NCBI GenBank assembly: GCA_016192705.1 | Contig: JACPTQ010000083.1 | Location: 1-59,058, forward strand | Origin: Deltaproteobacteria bacterium | GTDB taxonomy: Bacteria; Myxococcota; JACPTQ01 | DNA length: 59,058 nucleotides | Direction of reading: 5' to 3' | Part shown: in pieces, positions 1 to 10,400 of the stretch | Layout: each line of letters starts with the position of its first letter | Position numbering within the stretch: the first letter of the stretch is position 1 | Translations under genes and position numbers: made by a program | The notes under the pieces: generated by a model | Told to the model about the DNA's origin: nothing | Databases searched by the model: none | Seen by the model: only the letters and a program-made list of their open reading frames with translations

Positions 1-548
1 AGGCACTGTTTTATGGCGTGCGAAAACTCGGAGATTCCAAGCGATATTGCGCTGCAGACCCTGCGGAGGCGCGCCTTGGCGGCGCCCGTGCCAACCCGAC
101 GCAACTGCTGGTGAACCGCTTACCGGGTAGATATTTTTTGGCCCTTGGGGGCGGTGCGATCTGTTCACCCTACGGGTGAAGACGGGCGATCGTTCAACCC
201 CCAAACACACCGCCGCCATTTACCGCTGAACGGTGAACTTCTGGGATGGCGGGAGGGGTTTGGGCAAGCAGAGGCTCGCGTATTCTGCGAGCAATCGTTG
301 GCAAGCCGGTGGCTTGCCTACGCGAACAGAATCGCGAGGGCGACGGAACGGAGCCCGCAGCGCACCTTCGCGCAGGGGCTGAGGTGTTGAACCGGCGTCA
401 ATTTGCCGCCACTGCGGGCCTTGATTCAACTGGCGCAGCCGTTCTTTTGATGTCAGCCCCGGGGACGTCCGCGAGCCGAAGCGAGCCCAGACCCCGCCCG
501 CTCTCTTAATGGTCTTCGCCGTTAACCGGGAATCGGCCGATTTGACGC
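1..548. repeat. Gene-free leader made of dispersed repeat fragments
   Basis: No convincing gene is visible; the short open frames here have no recognisable motif and no ribosome binding site. Three pieces of structure are seen. Bases 20-65 match 58919-58965 near the other end of the window in the same orientation. Bases 280-379 match 58957-59057 in inverted orientation, with identical blocks such as GGGCGACGGAACGGAGCCCG. A hairpin with 7-bp arms (TTCACCC/GGGTGAA, 3-nt loop) lies at 164-180. The region reads as a mosaic of short non-autonomous repeats. A -35-like TTGACG at 542-547 belongs to the next gene. Confidence 0.6.
300..318. repeat. REP-like hairpin, copy 1
   Basis: Perfect inverted repeat GGCAAGCC / GGCTTGCC with the 3-nt loop GGT. 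The same core, AAGCC-NNT-GGCTT, recurs at 41758-41780 and 59019-59037. In each case GCGAG-type sequence lies close to the hairpin. This is the usual look of a REP-type palindrome. Confidence 0.6.
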
Positions 549-570
549 GTGCGATTCCAACCGATACGGT
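542..570 (+). promoter_or_regulatory. Possible sigma70-type promoter of rpe
   Basis: TTGACG (5 of 6 to the -35 consensus), a 17-base spacer and TACGGT (3 of 6 to the -10). Transcription would start near 577, almost on the ATG at 579. That would give a leaderless message and explain the missing ribosome binding site. Inferred from spacing only. Confidence 0.35.
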
Positions 571-572
571 CA

Positions 573-1283
573 ATGGCGATGGCAACGCGGAAACGACCTG
601 GCCCCCGAGCCGCACGAATCGCGCCCTCGATTCTTACGGCTGATTTCGGCTCGCTCGCCGACGTTGCTCGTCGCCTCGAGGCGGCCGGCGCCGACGACCT
701 TCACCTCGACGTCATGGACGGGCGCTTTGTGCCGAATCTCACGTTCGGCCCCGTTGCCGTCGAGGCGATTCGTCGCGCAACGCATTTGCCTCTCGATGCC
801 CATCTCATGGTTGTCGAACCCGATTCGCTCACGAACGATTTTGCCGCCGCCGGCGTTGACTCGATCACGATTCACGCCGAGGCGTGCCCGCACCTTCACC
901 GCACGGTTCAGCGGACGCGCGCGCTCAAAACGAAACGCGGCGAGCGCATGCGCGTCGGCGTCGCGCTCAATCCCGCGTCGCCACTCGCCCTCGTCGAAGC
1001 GGTGCTGGACGACGTCGATCTTGTCCTTTGCATGACCGTCAATCCGGGTTTTGGGGGGCAGAAGTTCATCGAGGCGGTCGTCCCCAAAGTGCGCGCGCTC
1101 CGCCACGAGGCGACCCGCCGCGGCCTCGGGAACCTTGACATCCAGGTCGATGGCGGCATAAACGTGGACACCCTCGCGGTGACTCGAAAGGCGGGAGCGA
1201 ACGTTTTCGTTGCGGGTTCGGCGGTTGTTGGTGCGGCCGACTGGGCGAGCGCGATTTCCAACCTTCGGCGCGTCGCGAGGTAG
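573..1283 (+). CDS. rpe: Ribulose-phosphate 3-epimerase
   Basis: Interconverts D-ribulose 5-phosphate and D-xylulose 5-phosphate in the cytosolic pentose phosphate pathway. The TIM-barrel family signatures are all present: IAPSILTADF near the N terminus, LHLDVMDGRFVPNLTFG (metal-binding His and catalytic Asp), LDAHLMV (second metal His), VNPGFGGQKF (phosphate loop) and IQVDGGIN (second catalytic Asp). The body has the normal family length with about a dozen extra basic residues in front. Start choice is open: GTG at 549, ATG at 573 and ATG at 579 are in frame and none has a Shine-Dalgarno. A TTGACG-N17-TACGGT promoter ending at 570 favours 579 with a leaderless message. The gene runs away from acs, with a repeat pair and a tRNA in between. 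Confidence 0.95.
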   Translation: MAMATRKRPGPRAARIAPSILTADFGSLADVARRLEAAGADDLHLDVMDGRFVPNLTFGPVAVEAIRRATHLPLDAHLMVVEPDSLTNDFAAAGVDSITIHAEACPHLHRTVQRTRALKTKRGERMRVGVALNPASPLALVEAVLDDVDLVLCMTVNPGFGGQKFIEAVVPKVRALRHEATRRGLGNLDIQVDGGINVDTLAVTRKAGANVFVAGSAVVGAADWASAISNLRRVAR

Positions 1284-1286
1284 CGA

Positions 1287-1356
1287 CGCAGGCGTACTCT
1301 GATGTACGTCGAGGGTGCGAGCGACGAAGGCAACGCCGCGAGCGAGCCGTTATCGC
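1287..1356 (+). repeat. 70-bp direct repeat, copy 1
   Basis: Seventy bases that recur at 1413-1482 with a single A/G difference. Starts CGCAGGCGTACTCTGATGTA and ends GCCGTTATCGC. Contains a short inverted repeat (CGTAC/GTACG). Lies directly after the rpe stop codon. The near identity suggests recent duplication or gene conversion. Confidence 0.9.
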
Positions 1357-1412
1357 ATTCGACGCCAGCGAGCGAGAACGGTTCGATCGCAAGGCGCCGA
1401 GGGGAGAGCACC

Positions 1413-1482
1413 CGCAGGCGTACTCTGATGTACGTCGAGGGTGCGAGCGACGAAGGCAACGCCGCGAGCGGGCCGTTATCGC
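1413..1482 (+). repeat. 70-bp direct repeat, copy 2
   Basis: Second copy of the repeat at 1287-1356, one mismatch, 126 bases downstream of the first. It ends 10 bases before tRNA-Pro. Its end (1469-1489) also forms an imperfect inverted repeat (about 18 of 21) with 1365-1385 in the spacer between the two copies, so the block is a direct plus inverted repeat structure. Confidence 0.9.
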
Positions 1483-1492
1483 TCGCTGGTAT

Positions 1493-1566
1493 CGGGGTGT
1501 AGCGCAGCCTGGGAGCGCACACGGTTCGGGACCGTGGAGTCGGTGGTTCAAATCCACTCACCCCGA
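1493..1566 (+). tRNA. tRNA-Pro (CGG anticodon)
   Basis: A complete cloverleaf can be drawn: acceptor CGGGGTG/CACCCCG, D arm GCGC/GCGC around AGCCTGGGA, anticodon arm CACGG-TTCGGGA-CCGTG with anticodon CGG, variable loop GAGTC, and T arm GGTGG-TTCAAAT-CCACT with one G-T wobble. The discriminator base is A. CCA is not encoded; a run of T follows and could aid termination. It sits between the direct repeats and the convergent acs gene. Confidence 0.95.
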
Positions 1567-1576
1567 TTTTTCATTC

Positions 1577-3547
1577 TTACTCCTCGTCCTGCTCCCTTAG
1601 CTTCGCAAGCACCGACAGGTCCTCGAGCGTCGTCGTATCGCCCGTCGTTCCGCGATTCGCCGCGATATCGCCAAGCAACCGCCGCATGATTTTCCCGCTT
1701 CGTGTCTTCGGAAGCGCATCGGTGAATCGAATTTCGTCCGGCCGCGCAATCGCGCCAATCTCCTTCGCCACATGCGACTTGAGTTCGTCCGCCATTTTCT
1801 GAGCCGCGCCATTCGACTGCGAGACCGACCGCCCCGCGCAAAGCGTCACGAACGCGACGATCCCCTGCCCTTTCAGTTCGTCTGGCCGCCCCACAACCGC
1901 CGCCTCGGCAACAGCCGGATGCGCGACGAGCGCACTCTCAATCTCCATCGTCCCGAGCCGATGTCCCGCGACATTAATCACGTCGTCGATGCGCCCCATG
2001 ATCCAAAAATAGCCATCCGCATCGCAACGCGCGCCATCCCCCGTAAAGTAAGCGCCCGCAATTTGGCTCCAGTACTGCTTTTGATAACGCTCCGGGTCGC
2101 CGTGAATCGTGCGAAGCATCGACGGCCACGGCCGCCGAATCACGAGAAATCCGCCCGAACCATCCGGCACCGCGTGTCCATCCTTGTCGACGACCTCCGG
2201 CACAATCCCGGGCAACGGCAACGTTGCGCTTCCAGGCTTCGTCGGCGTCGCGCCTGGCAACGGCGAAATCATGATCGCGCCCGTCTCCGTTTGCCACCAC
2301 GTGTCGACAATCGGGCACCTCTCGCCCCCAATCTTCTGCCGATACCAAATCCAAGCCTCGGGATTGATCGGCTCGCCCACCGTTCCCAAAAGCCGGAGCG
2401 ACGACAAATCGTGCTGCGACGGCCACGCGTCGCCCCACCGCATAAACGCGCGAATCGCCGTCGGTGCCGTGTAGAAAATGCTCACGCGATGTTTCGCGAT
2501 CATTTTCCAAAATCGATCCGGCTCAGGAAAATTCGGTGCCCCCTCGTACATGAAAGTCGTCGCGCCGTTCGCGAGCGGCCCGTACACGACGTACGAGTGC
2601 CCCGTCACCCAGCCGATGTCGGCCATGCACCAATAGACGTCGTCGTCGCGAAGATCAAAAACAAGTTTTGACGTGTACGCCGTGCCGACCATGTAGCCAC
2701 CCGTCGTGTGCACGACCCCCTTTGGCTTCCCCGTGGTCCCCGACGTGTACAGGACGAAAAGTGGATGCTCGCTGTCGACCGCGACCGGCGCGCAATCCGT
2801 CGAAACGCCCGCGACCGCATCGGCCCAATGTACGTCGCGCCCCGTCACCCACGCCGTTTCTGTTTTCGTGCGTGAAAGCACAACCACGCGCTCGACCGTT
2901 GGACAGCCGGCCAGAAGCGCCTCGTCGACCGCGGCTTTGAGCGGCACGACCTGCCCGCGGCGATATCCTCCGTCGGCCGTCACGATTATTTTTGCGCCAC
3001 AGTCGTTCACGCGATCCCGAACCGCCGTCGCGCTGAATCCGCCGAAGATCACGGAATGCGTCGCGCCGATCCGTGCGGCGGCGAGCATCGCGATGGCAAG
3101 CTCGGGCACCATCGGCATGTACAGCACGATCGTGTCGCCCTTCGTGATACCAAGACGCGTGAGCGCATTCGCGAATCGACACACCTCGCGATGAAGCTCC
3201 GCATATGTGAACACGCGAACATCCCCCGGCTCGCCCTCCCAAAGGATGGCGATCTTATCGCGCCGAGCCGTCGCCAAGTGTCGGTCGAGGCAGTTGTCGG
3301 TGATGTTTGTTTCGCCCCCCACAAACCAGCGTGCGAACGGCGCGGCGCTCCAATCAAGAACCTCTGTCCACGGCTTTGTCCAACGAAACGCGTTCGCGAT
3401 TCGCCCCCAAAACTCGTCCGGTGCTTCAAGGGACTCGCGGTAAGCCGCGTGGTACGCCGCGAGATCGCCGACGTGCGCGCGCTCGGCAAAAGCACGCGGG
3501 GGCTCGAATCGGCGGTCCTCTTTCAATATCGATGTAATGTTGGCCAT
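1577..3547 (-). CDS. acs: Acetyl-CoA synthetase (AMP-forming)
   Basis: Activates acetate to acetyl-CoA through acetyl-AMP in the cytosol. About 656 residues, the usual Acs length. The AMP-binding core [19 protein letters not shown], the adenine/acyl pocket [10 protein letters not shown] (the tryptophan typical of short-chain Acs), [14 protein letters not shown] and the C-terminal [13 protein letters not shown] are all present. The Lys in the last motif is the residue needed for adenylation and the known acetylation site of the family. The ATG at 3547 is chosen because AGGGGA lies about 7 bases upstream; an in-frame start at 3604 has no such site and would touch the upstream gene. It follows the giant hybrid kinase by about 50 bases on the same strand, so co-transcription is likely. 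Confidence 0.96.
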   Translation of the reverse strand: MANITSILKEDRRFEPPRAFAERAHVGDLAAYHAAYRESLEAPDEFWGRIANAFRWTKPWTEVLDWSAAPFARWFVGGETNITDNCLDRHLATARRDKIAILWEGEPGDVRVFTYAELHREVCRFANALTRLGITKGDTIVLYMPMVPELAIAMLAAARIGATHSVIFGGFSATAVRDRVNDCGAKIIVTADGGYRRGQVVPLKAAVDEALLAGCPTVERVVVLSRTKTETAWVTGRDVHWADAVAGVSTDCAPVAVDSEHPLFVLYTSGTTGKPKGVVHTTGGYMVGTAYTSKLVFDLRDDDVYWCMADIGWVTGHSYVVYGPLANGATTFMYEGAPNFPEPDRFWKMIAKHRVSIFYTAPTAIRAFMRWGDAWPSQHDLSSLRLLGTVGEPINPEAWIWYRQKIGGERCPIVDTWWQTETGAIMISPLPGATPTKPGSATLPLPGIVPEVVDKDGHAVPDGSGGFLVIRRPWPSMLRTIHGDPERYQKQYWSQIAGAYFTGDGARCDADGYFWIMGRIDDVINVAGHRLGTMEIESALVAHPAVAEAAVVGRPDELKGQGIVAFVTLCAGRSVSQSNGAAQKMADELKSHVAKEIGAIARPDEIRFTDALPKTRSGKIMRRLLGDIAANRGTTGDTTTLEDLSVLAKLREQDEE

Positions 3548-3600
3548 CAATTCCCCTTTGGGTTCACCACCACGAGCGATGCGCGAGGTTCCGTCTTTTA

Positions 3601-6600
3601 TCACGACCGATCTTCGGCGCTCAACGTCGCGGGGAGGCGAATCGATAGCGTCGTGCCTTCTCCGACGCGGCTCTCGACGGCGATTTCGCCCCCGTGGGCC
3701 TCAACAATTTGCCGCGCGAGGCTGAGTCCGAGGCCCGTGCCTTGCCCAACCGGCTTTGTCGTGAAGAAGGGTTCGAATATGCGCGGCAACACTTCGTCCC
3801 GAATGCCCGGGCCGCGATCGCAAACCGCGAATTCGACCGCGGGCGCCCCCTCTATCTCGACCGCGTGAACGCGCACCGTCACTTCCGACGCGTCGGGAGA
3901 CGCCTGGATGGCGTTCGAGAGGATGTTGAGGAGCGCGGATTCGATCTCGGGCCCATTGACGTGAACGGTGGGCAAATCAGCGCTCGCCACCTCGCGTTTA
4001 AGCGAAATGTTTTTCCGGGCCGCTTGGCTTCTCGCAATCCGCTCAACGCGCTCAAGCAACGTCGTCGGCGATACCAACGTCCGCGACTCCGGTGCCCGTC
4101 GCGAAAAATCGAGCAGCGCCCGCACAAGCTCCGCGCAGCGCCGCGCCTCGCGCTCAATCGCGACAATCGCTTTGCGATTTCCGTCCGTCTCGGCGAGCCG
4201 CACGAGAAGGCCCTGCGCAAAACCCAGGATGACGCCAACGGGATTATTGAGTTCGTGCGACAACCCCGCAACCAGCGTCCCGACTGCGGCCATTTTGCCA
4301 CTTTGGACGAGCTGCGCCTGCGTCTCGCGGAGCCGCTTGAGACTCGCCGAAAGCTCGTCGTTCGATCGCCGAAGGTCTTCGGTTCGCTCTGCGACGCGCC
4401 GCTCCAACGACTTCGAAAGCGATTCGACGCGCGCAAACCCTTCGGCATTTTCCAGCGCGGCGCCCGCGAGCGTCGTGAGAAACTCAGCGAGGCGGCGCTC
4501 CACGTCACCAAAAAGACCACTCACGTCGCGATGCGCGATCCAGAGGCACGCAGCGATTTCGCCGCGCACGTACACCGGCGCGCACAAGGCCGATCGACAA
4601 CGCAGAAGAACGATGCTGTCGCTCGCGTTCGCCAATTCAGCGGCCCTGTCTCCCATGACGACCGGCCGCTTCTCGTCGACGGCCCGCCGAAGCAGCTGTT
4701 CGCTAACAGAAATCCCCAGCGGACCCGCAACAATCTCATACCGAAACGGCGACTTTACATCGGTGCGTTCGACCCTTTTCTCATTATCGTCCGCCGCGCG
4801 ACGAAGAGGCGCCACGGAGAGAACCGCGCACTCATCGCCACGAAGCAGCTTCGTTGCGGCCTCACGCAGCGCTTCAAACACAGCCTCGGGCGACAACGCG
4901 ACCGTAATCGCGCGTCCCGCGTCAACGACCGTCGAGAATCGATCGATAAGCGACAATGTCACCGGTTGGTCATCTTCCGAAAGCGCGGCCGGGGTCACGG
5001 CTAGACCTCGCGTCGTCGTCGGAAGCCCCGGTTCGAGCCACGAGAAATTGACCGCCCGCTCACAGAGCACCGCGCGCCCCTCGTCCTCATCTCGCGCCGA
5101 TCCAGCCCACCCGAGCGTACGGCCCACGACCCCACGTGCCAGCAGGGTCAGCCCTCGCTCTACTTCCGCCTCATGATGAACCGCCGACGCGACGGCCGCA
5201 TCGAAAAGCCGCCGGGCCCGACGCGGGCGCCCTTCAATCGCCGCGAGGATCGCCCGCTCGCGAAGGAGGTGCGGCGCATTTCCAGGCACGGTCAACGCCA
5301 CGATGCGCGCCCACCGCACGGACCGCCGTGTGTCGCGCAAAAGGTGGCGTCGCAGAGCCGTCGCGTGTGCGGGCGTTTTCTCGATGAGAAGCCGCGCGGC
5401 CGTCACGCGCCAAATTGGCACCGCCGCGAGGTGGGCGTTCGTAACGCCAGACTTTCGCGCGCGTGCGTCCGCCTCGGACAAAAGTGTGACCGCCGTTTCC
5501 ACATCGCCACCGGCCATCGCCAATATGGCTCGCGTTTGCGCGACCGAATTTACGCGCTGTATGTCGAACGCGGACCCCTTGATCTCGACCGCCGCGACTT
5601 CGCTTGGGAGATTGCCTCCCGACGCTTTCGCCCAAATCTCCGCTCCGTGAACGATAAAATGCTCTTCGGCCAGCACGTGGCCATCACGGTAAACCGCGCG
5701 CGCCTCCGCGATCGCCTGCTCCGTGTTTCCGAGTCGCATCTGACAGTACGCGACGTTCGTGCGCGCGTTGACCGCTTCCCAATGGTCGCCCGTTCGCTCA
5801 AGAGTTTGAATCGCCTCGCGAAGAACCTCGATCGACGCGCGGTAACGCCCCTCGCCGTACAAAATGATCCCGAGAAAATGAAGCGAATTGCCCAGCCCCC
5901 ACGTGTCTCCGAGCGCACGCCGAAGGGCGATCGATCGACTCGCATATTTGTGCGCCGCTCGATAGAACCCGGCGAGGCTCAGGAGGACCCCGAGGTTCGC
6001 GAAGGCCTGCCCGAGCTCTTTTGAGGGTGGATGCGGCGAAGCGACGTTGACGAAGCGGAGCACAGTCCAAACCGTCGGAATGAGCCCGCGAAAGAAGTAA
6101 TAGGCGTACCCAAGGCGGTGGTAAAGGTAGGCGGCAACCAGATCCAAGTCGCGGGACCGCGCCCCGCGCGCCCACAACCGCCGTGGCAAAACCGCGCGAA
6201 GCAGCATCGTGAAAACTTCGCGCGCGAGATGCAGCACAAACCCCAGCGTCGATCGCGGGACAGGGTGACCCAGGGCGCGAATGGAATCCGTCATGATCTT
6301 CGCGGCACTCTCGACATCGCCACGCTTAAACGCGAGCTCGGACAAGAGACCCTCGATGCGAACCCGCTCGATCGACGACGGCGCGAGCGTGCGCGCGCGC
6401 TCGAGGTACGCAAACGACTCCGCGTAGCTCGCCTGCATCATGAGAACGCTGCCAAGTCCCTCGGCGCTTCGAAACGCATCGCGCGGTTGAGCGCCCGCGA
6501 CCGCCTTCGCCGCGATCCGGTAGTTTTGTTCCGCGACGGTGAGCGCGTGTTGTGCGCGCGCTTTCTCTGCGGCGCTGAGGGCAAACGGCAATGCGCGCTC

Positions 6601-8769
6601 TGTGGCACCCGCTCTGTCAAAATGAAACGCCACCTCAAAAACGCGATCCGGGTCGAGCCGTTCGATCCGCTCCGCGATTTCACCGTGCAGCGCGCGACGC
6701 GCGTCGTCCGACCAGCGTTCAAGCAACGCCTCGCGCAGCTTGTCATGAACAAATGTCCCACGCGTGCCGGACGCGTTTTTCCATATAACGTGGCGCTGCC
6801 GCGCTTCTTCAACCGCGAGTTGAACGTTTGCCGCCGATTCGGCCGCAACGTCCGCGGCAAGATCGATATCGAACTCTCTCCCGATAACCGCCGCGACCGA
6901 GAGAAATCGAAGGACGCCCTCGGGCATACGATTGAGGCGCTCGGACAAAAAGGTTGCCGCGTGCCGCGAGGTTCGAAGGTCTGCGAGGTGGTCCTCTTGG
7001 ACCTCCCAACCGTCGGCACCCGGAGCAAGTGCGCGCGCCTCAACAAGTCCCTGGAGCACGCCCACCGCGAGAAATGGTCTCCCTTCCGAGAGGCGCGAGA
7101 CAACCGCGTGAACTTCGTCCGGCACGCGCCCGGCCATCGACTCTACAAGAGATCGCATCTCGATGGGACCAAAGGGCGCGAGCGACAGCGCGAGGAGCGG
7201 GGCAATCGCCCGGAGTCGATGCGTGGGCGGCACTTCCTCCGTCCGAAACGACAGAACGACAAGGACGTGCCGGTCTCGACCGAGGGGCGCACCCGCAACA
7301 TTCTCGATCGTTTCTTCATCGCGCGCCGCCCACCGCTGCAGAAAACGCACGGCCGCCTCGTCGACCCACTGCACATCGTCGAGCATGATCACGGCCGGAC
7401 GTGCGGCCGTTCCAAGCGCATCGAGAAATCTCGCGAGCGCGCGCTCGACGCGTCTTTCACCGTGCGCTTCTCCCCCGCTTAAACTCTCGTCGGGCGGAAA
7501 AACACCGCCCAAAATCTCGGCCAATTCTGGGATGGCGCGAACGACGGTGGTCCTATCGTCACCCTGGCTTTGCCGGAGCCGCTCCGCGAGCGCTTCGTCC
7601 GTCCGTGCCGCCCGAACAACTTCACGCAAAAGGTCCAAGAGGATTTGATACGGCCGAGCCGCTCCATTTGTGGTGGCACGCCCACGGAGCGCCCAAGCCC
7701 GTCGCCCCGCGGCATGAAGAGCCATCTCATCAAGAAGCCACGACTTGCCGCCGCCCGATTCAGCCTCCAAAAGCACCGCGCCCCCATCGCCGCCTGCAGC
7801 TTCTGCGAGCGCCGCATCAAACCCCGCGAGTTCCCGCTCGCGTCCTATGAACGTCGGCTCCGTGAGCGTCGAACGGCGATCCCCTTGTCCAACAGCCACG
7901 TCCGGGTCGACGTCGCCGGTCGCGAGCCGGCTCTCAATTTCAGAAAGATCTCGGAGCACCGCCGCAGCCGATTGGTATCGGTCGCGCGGATCCTTTCGCA
8001 ACAAGCGCGCAAGGACCGCCTCCAACGCACGCGGCACCCGATCGTTCAGGGAACGAATCGCGGGCGGGCGTTCGAGCAAATGCGCGCGGAGCAAGGCTCC
8101 GGCGTCATCCGAGGCGAACGGCGGTCGCCCCGAAAGACTCTCAAACAACACCGCACCGAGCGAGTAAAGGTCCGAACGAGAATCGACGCCGCGGTCGAGA
8201 AGTCCGGCGAGCTCCGGCGAGACGTAGCGAAGCATGACGGCCGGCGCCTCCGCAATCCACCCTGAAAACCGGTGTGAGCGCGTCAGGCCAAAGTCGATGA
8301 GCGCGGCGGCTTTAAGCCCAGACGCCGCGGCGGACAACACGATGTTCTCGGGCTTCACGTCGCGGTGAACAACGCCAACGGCGTGCGCCTCGTCCAATCG
8401 GCGGAGCACATCACCGGCCACCGTGAGCGCCTCGTGAATGGAGAGCGGCCCGCGGGAAAGGCGCTCGCGCAATGTTTCGCCCACGATGAACGGCGTGACG
8501 ACGAAAAGATTGCCGTTGTCGGTTCCGAAATGGATAAGAGGCGCCGAAACGTTGCCGCGCGCCAGCCCACGCAGGAGCGGCGCCTCGCGCGAGAGTCGCC
8601 GCGCGACGTCGAGCGTGGCCCCCTCGCGTGGCGCCGTTTTGATGACGACGTCGGCGCCCGTCTCAGAGTCGCTTCCCCGAAACGTGAGCACGCCCTCGGC
8701 ATCCTTCAGAATCTCGTGCGCGACAAACCGCTCGGCGAATGTTCTGGCCCTGTCGACGTTGAAAGTCAT
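3601..8769 (-). CDS. Hybrid Ser/Thr kinase - ATPase - TPR - GAF - histidine kinase (1722 aa)
   Basis: A very large cytosolic signalling protein. In order: a Hanks-type kinase domain (about 15-280) with VIK Lys44, HRDVKPEN and DFG at 159-161; an AAA/NTPase domain (about 305-560) with Walker A AESGGGKS and Walker [10 protein letters not shown]; a long helical TPR-like region (about 650-1200); a GAF-like domain (about 1290-1440); a coiled coil; then a histidine kinase with SHELNNP (His near 1505), N-box NAIQAS, G1 DRGPGI and GTGLGLS. No glycine-rich P-loop is obvious in the Ser/Thr kinase lobe, though the catalytic residues are kept. No membrane segment is seen. The architecture resembles the hybrid kinases known from cyanobacteria (HstK type) and myxobacteria. 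No receiver domain or response regulator gene is adjacent. AAAGGA lies about 5 bases before the ATG. Confidence 0.93.
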   Translation of the reverse strand: MTFNVDRARTFAERFVAHEILKDAEGVLTFRGSDSETGADVVIKTAPREGATLDVARRLSREAPLLRGLARGNVSAPLIHFGTDNGNLFVVTPFIVGETLRERLSRGPLSIHEALTVAGDVLRRLDEAHAVGVVHRDVKPENIVLSAAASGLKAAALIDFGLTRSHRFSGWIAEAPAVMLRYVSPELAGLLDRGVDSRSDLYSLGAVLFESLSGRPPFASDDAGALLRAHLLERPPAIRSLNDRVPRALEAVLARLLRKDPRDRYQSAAAVLRDLSEIESRLATGDVDPDVAVGQGDRRSTLTEPTFIGRERELAGFDAALAEAAGGDGGAVLLEAESGGGKSWLLDEMALHAAGRRAWALRGRATTNGAARPYQILLDLLREVVRAARTDEALAERLRQSQGDDRTTVVRAIPELAEILGGVFPPDESLSGGEAHGERRVERALARFLDALGTAARPAVIMLDDVQWVDEAAVRFLQRWAARDEETIENVAGAPLGRDRHVLVVLSFRTEEVPPTHRLRAIAPLLALSLAPFGPIEMRSLVESMAGRVPDEVHAVVSRLSEGRPFLAVGVLQGLVEARALAPGADGWEVQEDHLADLRTSRHAATFLSERLNRMPEGVLRFLSVAAVIGREFDIDLAADVAAESAANVQLAVEEARQRHVIWKNASGTRGTFVHDKLREALLERWSDDARRALHGEIAERIERLDPDRVFEVAFHFDRAGATERALPFALSAAEKARAQHALTVAEQNYRIAAKAVAGAQPRDAFRSAEGLGSVLMMQASYAESFAYLERARTLAPSSIERVRIEGLLSELAFKRGDVESAAKIMTDSIRALGHPVPRSTLGFVLHLAREVFTMLLRAVLPRRLWARGARSRDLDLVAAYLYHRLGYAYYFFRGLIPTVWTVLRFVNVASPHPPSKELGQAFANLGVLLSLAGFYRAAHKYASRSIALRRALGDTWGLGNSLHFLGIILYGEGRYRASIEVLREAIQTLERTGDHWEAVNARTNVAYCQMRLGNTEQAIAEARAVYRDGHVLAEEHFIVHGAEIWAKASGGNLPSEVAAVEIKGSAFDIQRVNSVAQTRAILAMAGGDVETAVTLLSEADARARKSGVTNAHLAAVPIWRVTAARLLIEKTPAHATALRRHLLRDTRRSVRWARIVALTVPGNAPHLLRERAILAAIEGRPRRARRLFDAAVASAVHHEAEVERGLTLLARGVVGRTLGWAGSARDEDEGRAVLCERAVNFSWLEPGLPTTTRGLAVTPAALSEDDQPVTLSLIDRFSTVVDAGRAITVALSPEAVFEALREAATKLLRGDECAVLSVAPLRRAADDNEKRVERTDVKSPFRYEIVAGPLGISVSEQLLRRAVDEKRPVVMGDRAAELANASDSIVLLRCRSALCAPVYVRGEIAACLWIAHRDVSGLFGDVERRLAEFLTTLAGAALENAEGFARVESLSKSLERRVAERTEDLRRSNDELSASLKRLRETQAQLVQSGKMAAVGTLVAGLSHELNNPVGVILGFAQGLLVRLAETDGNRKAIVAIEREARRCAELVRALLDFSRRAPESRTLVSPTTLLERVERIARSQAARKNISLKREVASADLPTVHVNGPEIESALLNILSNAIQASPDASEVTVRVHAVEIEGAPAVEFAVCDRGPGIRDEVLPRIFEPFFTTKPVGQGTGLGLSLARQIVEAHGGEIAVESRVGEGTTLSIRLPATLSAEDRS

Positions 8770-8823
8770 TCGTTCCTTTGAGCCATCATAAGTAATGTTA
8801 CGATGTCAACCGAGGGCAACGCC

Positions 8824-9726
8824 ATGACATCGCGCACTATCGCCAGCGTCGCGCCGGGCATTCGAACGTTTGAAGGCGAAGGATTCGCGGTGCGTCGGGC
8901 CTTCCCAACGTCTCAGCTCGACTCCGTTGATCCGTTCCTTCTTCTCGATGAGATGGGTCCGTCTGACCTTTCCCCCGGCGAAGCGAAGGGAGCCCCCGAC
9001 CATCCGCACCGCGGCTTTGAGACAGTAACGTATTTGCTTGCGGGTCGATTCGAGCACCGCGACTCGGCGGGACATGCCGGTTCGCTCGGCCCGGGCGACG
9101 TTCAATGGATGACAGCGGGTGGCGGCGTTGTGCATTCCGAAATGCCGGGGCGCGATCTCGTGGAGTGCGGCGGGCGATTGCACGGATTCCAACTGTGGGT
9201 AAATCTTCCAGCGCGTGACAAGATGATTGCGCCGCACTACCAAGAGATGGCAGCGCGCAAGATTCCGACGGGGCGATCGACCGACGGCCTCGTTTTCGCG
9301 CGCGTTTTGGCCGGCGAGGCGTTTGGCCAACGAGCGGTCATCGTCACGCGAACGCCGATCCTCTACCTTCACCTTACGTTGGATGCGGGCGCCAACTGCG
9401 AAATCCCGGTGCCGACGGAATTCGGCGGCTTCGTCTTTCCGTTTCGTGGTGATTTGGTCGCGGGGATCGGCGCGAAGAGCGTCGCGGAGGGGAACGTCGC
9501 CATCCTTGCCACCGGCGGCGATGCAATCGCGCTGTCGCATCCAGGGACCGACGACTCGGCGCGCGAGGCCCTCCTCGTTGCGGGCGAACCCCTTCGCGAA
9601 CCGGTCGCACGTTATGGCCCCTTCGTCATGAACACGTCCGACGAGATCCGCCAAGCGTTCCGTGATTACCAGAGCGGCAAGCTCGGCCGCATCCTTCCTG
9701 AGATCAGTCCTCTCGACAAAGAATGA
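8824..9726 (+). CDS. Pirin family protein
   Basis: Bicupin protein of the pirin/YhhW family, cytosolic, with a metal centre; some members oxidise quercetin, others modulate enzymes. Metal ligands are visible: the His pair in PDHPHRGFETV and the His/Glu pair in VVHSEMP. About 300 residues, the normal length. The ATG at 8824 is preferred over that at 8803 because GAGGG lies about 8 bases upstream of it and nothing comparable precedes 8803. Divergent from the hybrid kinase with only about 54 bases between. Its last 23 bases overlap the convergent hypothetical gene. Substrate unknown. Confidence 0.9.
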   Translation: MTSRTIASVAPGIRTFEGEGFAVRRAFPTSQLDSVDPFLLLDEMGPSDLSPGEAKGAPDHPHRGFETVTYLLAGRFEHRDSAGHAGSLGPGDVQWMTAGGGVVHSEMPGRDLVECGGRLHGFQLWVNLPARDKMIAPHYQEMAARKIPTGRSTDGLVFARVLAGEAFGQRAVIVTRTPILYLHLTLDAGANCEIPVPTEFGGFVFPFRGDLVAGIGAKSVAEGNVAILATGGDAIALSHPGTDDSAREALLVAGEPLREPVARYGPFVMNTSDEIRQAFRDYQSGKLGRILPEISPLDKE

Positions 9727-10306
9727 ACCACGAATTGATCGACTTCCCCTTCTTGAACGCCGACCCGATCGTCACGTGTCTCGACACGCGGCGAAGTACG
9801 TCGACCATCCCGCCGTAAACGATTCGACCCATCCCTGACGTGTTCGGCCGCACCCTCGGCCACCCGTCTGGCGTTTCCGGCGGCACATCGCTGTATTCGA
9901 TCACGATTTCACCCGACGGCACGTCCGCGCGCGCCAAAAAATACCCGGGCCCCGTGAGCCACGCGAGAGACTGGTGGTTGTAACCCCAAAGCCGCTCGCT
10001 CCCAGGTGACGGCCGACAGAATCGCTTTTCAAACTTCGAAAAGAGGGGGAGCGTGTTCTTGCCGTGATGTCGAACCGCCGTGCGAAGCGGAACCCCGGCC
10101 GGAACAATCGACAGAAGCGAGAGGCCGCCGCGCCCAGCCGCCGCGTCAAAAAGCCGTGCCTGCGCACTTTTGCCGAGCCGCCGCGTTGCCGCGACGCGCC
10201 CCGCGTGATCGAGCGCATCGAGCTCTACGGCAATCGCATCAAGGTCGACCACATTCCCCTCAAACAGCTTCACAAAATCGTCCACAGCCACACCTTCGGT
10301 TTCCAT
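9704..10306 (-). CDS. Conserved-looking hypothetical protein
   Basis: About 200 residues with no family I recognise. The sequence is well ordered: an acidic N-terminal helix, an ATRRLGKSAQARLFDAA segment, then a mixed alpha/beta half with FCRPSPGSERLWGYNHQSLAWLTGPGYF and GRIVYGGMVDVLRRVSRHVTIGSAF. No signal peptide or membrane segment. Base usage matches the neighbours, which supports a real gene. An in-frame GTG at 10321 is an alternative start. The 3' end overlaps pirin by 23 bases in convergent orientation. Confidence 0.7.
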   Translation of the reverse strand: METEGVAVDDFVKLFEGNVVDLDAIAVELDALDHAGRVAATRRLGKSAQARLFDAAAGRGGLSLLSIVPAGVPLRTAVRHHGKNTLPLFSKFEKRFCRPSPGSERLWGYNHQSLAWLTGPGYFLARADVPSGEIVIEYSDVPPETPDGWPRVRPNTSGMGRIVYGGMVDVLRRVSRHVTIGSAFKKGKSINSWFILCRED

Positions 10307-10400
10307 TGACTTTTCTACCACAAACCCGTTCCCACCTGGTAAAGTCGCCTTAGCCAGTCAACTTAGGACGCCGGCCGAGTGGAAGCACGGAGGTGGCAAG

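Noticed and set aside
220-615. Minus-strand frame over the window start
   Set aside because: It crosses dispersed repeats and the rpe start, has low-complexity Arg/Pro composition and no initiation signal.
1493-1566. Integrated element attached at tRNA-Pro
   Set aside because: No integrase gene and no second copy of the tRNA 3' end was seen; the flanking genes are ordinary housekeeping genes.
6031-7482. Long plus-strand open frame (483 codons) opposite the hybrid kinase
   Set aside because: It is the antisense shadow of a well-supported kinase gene in GC-rich DNA. Its product is Arg-rich with no domain or ribosome binding site.
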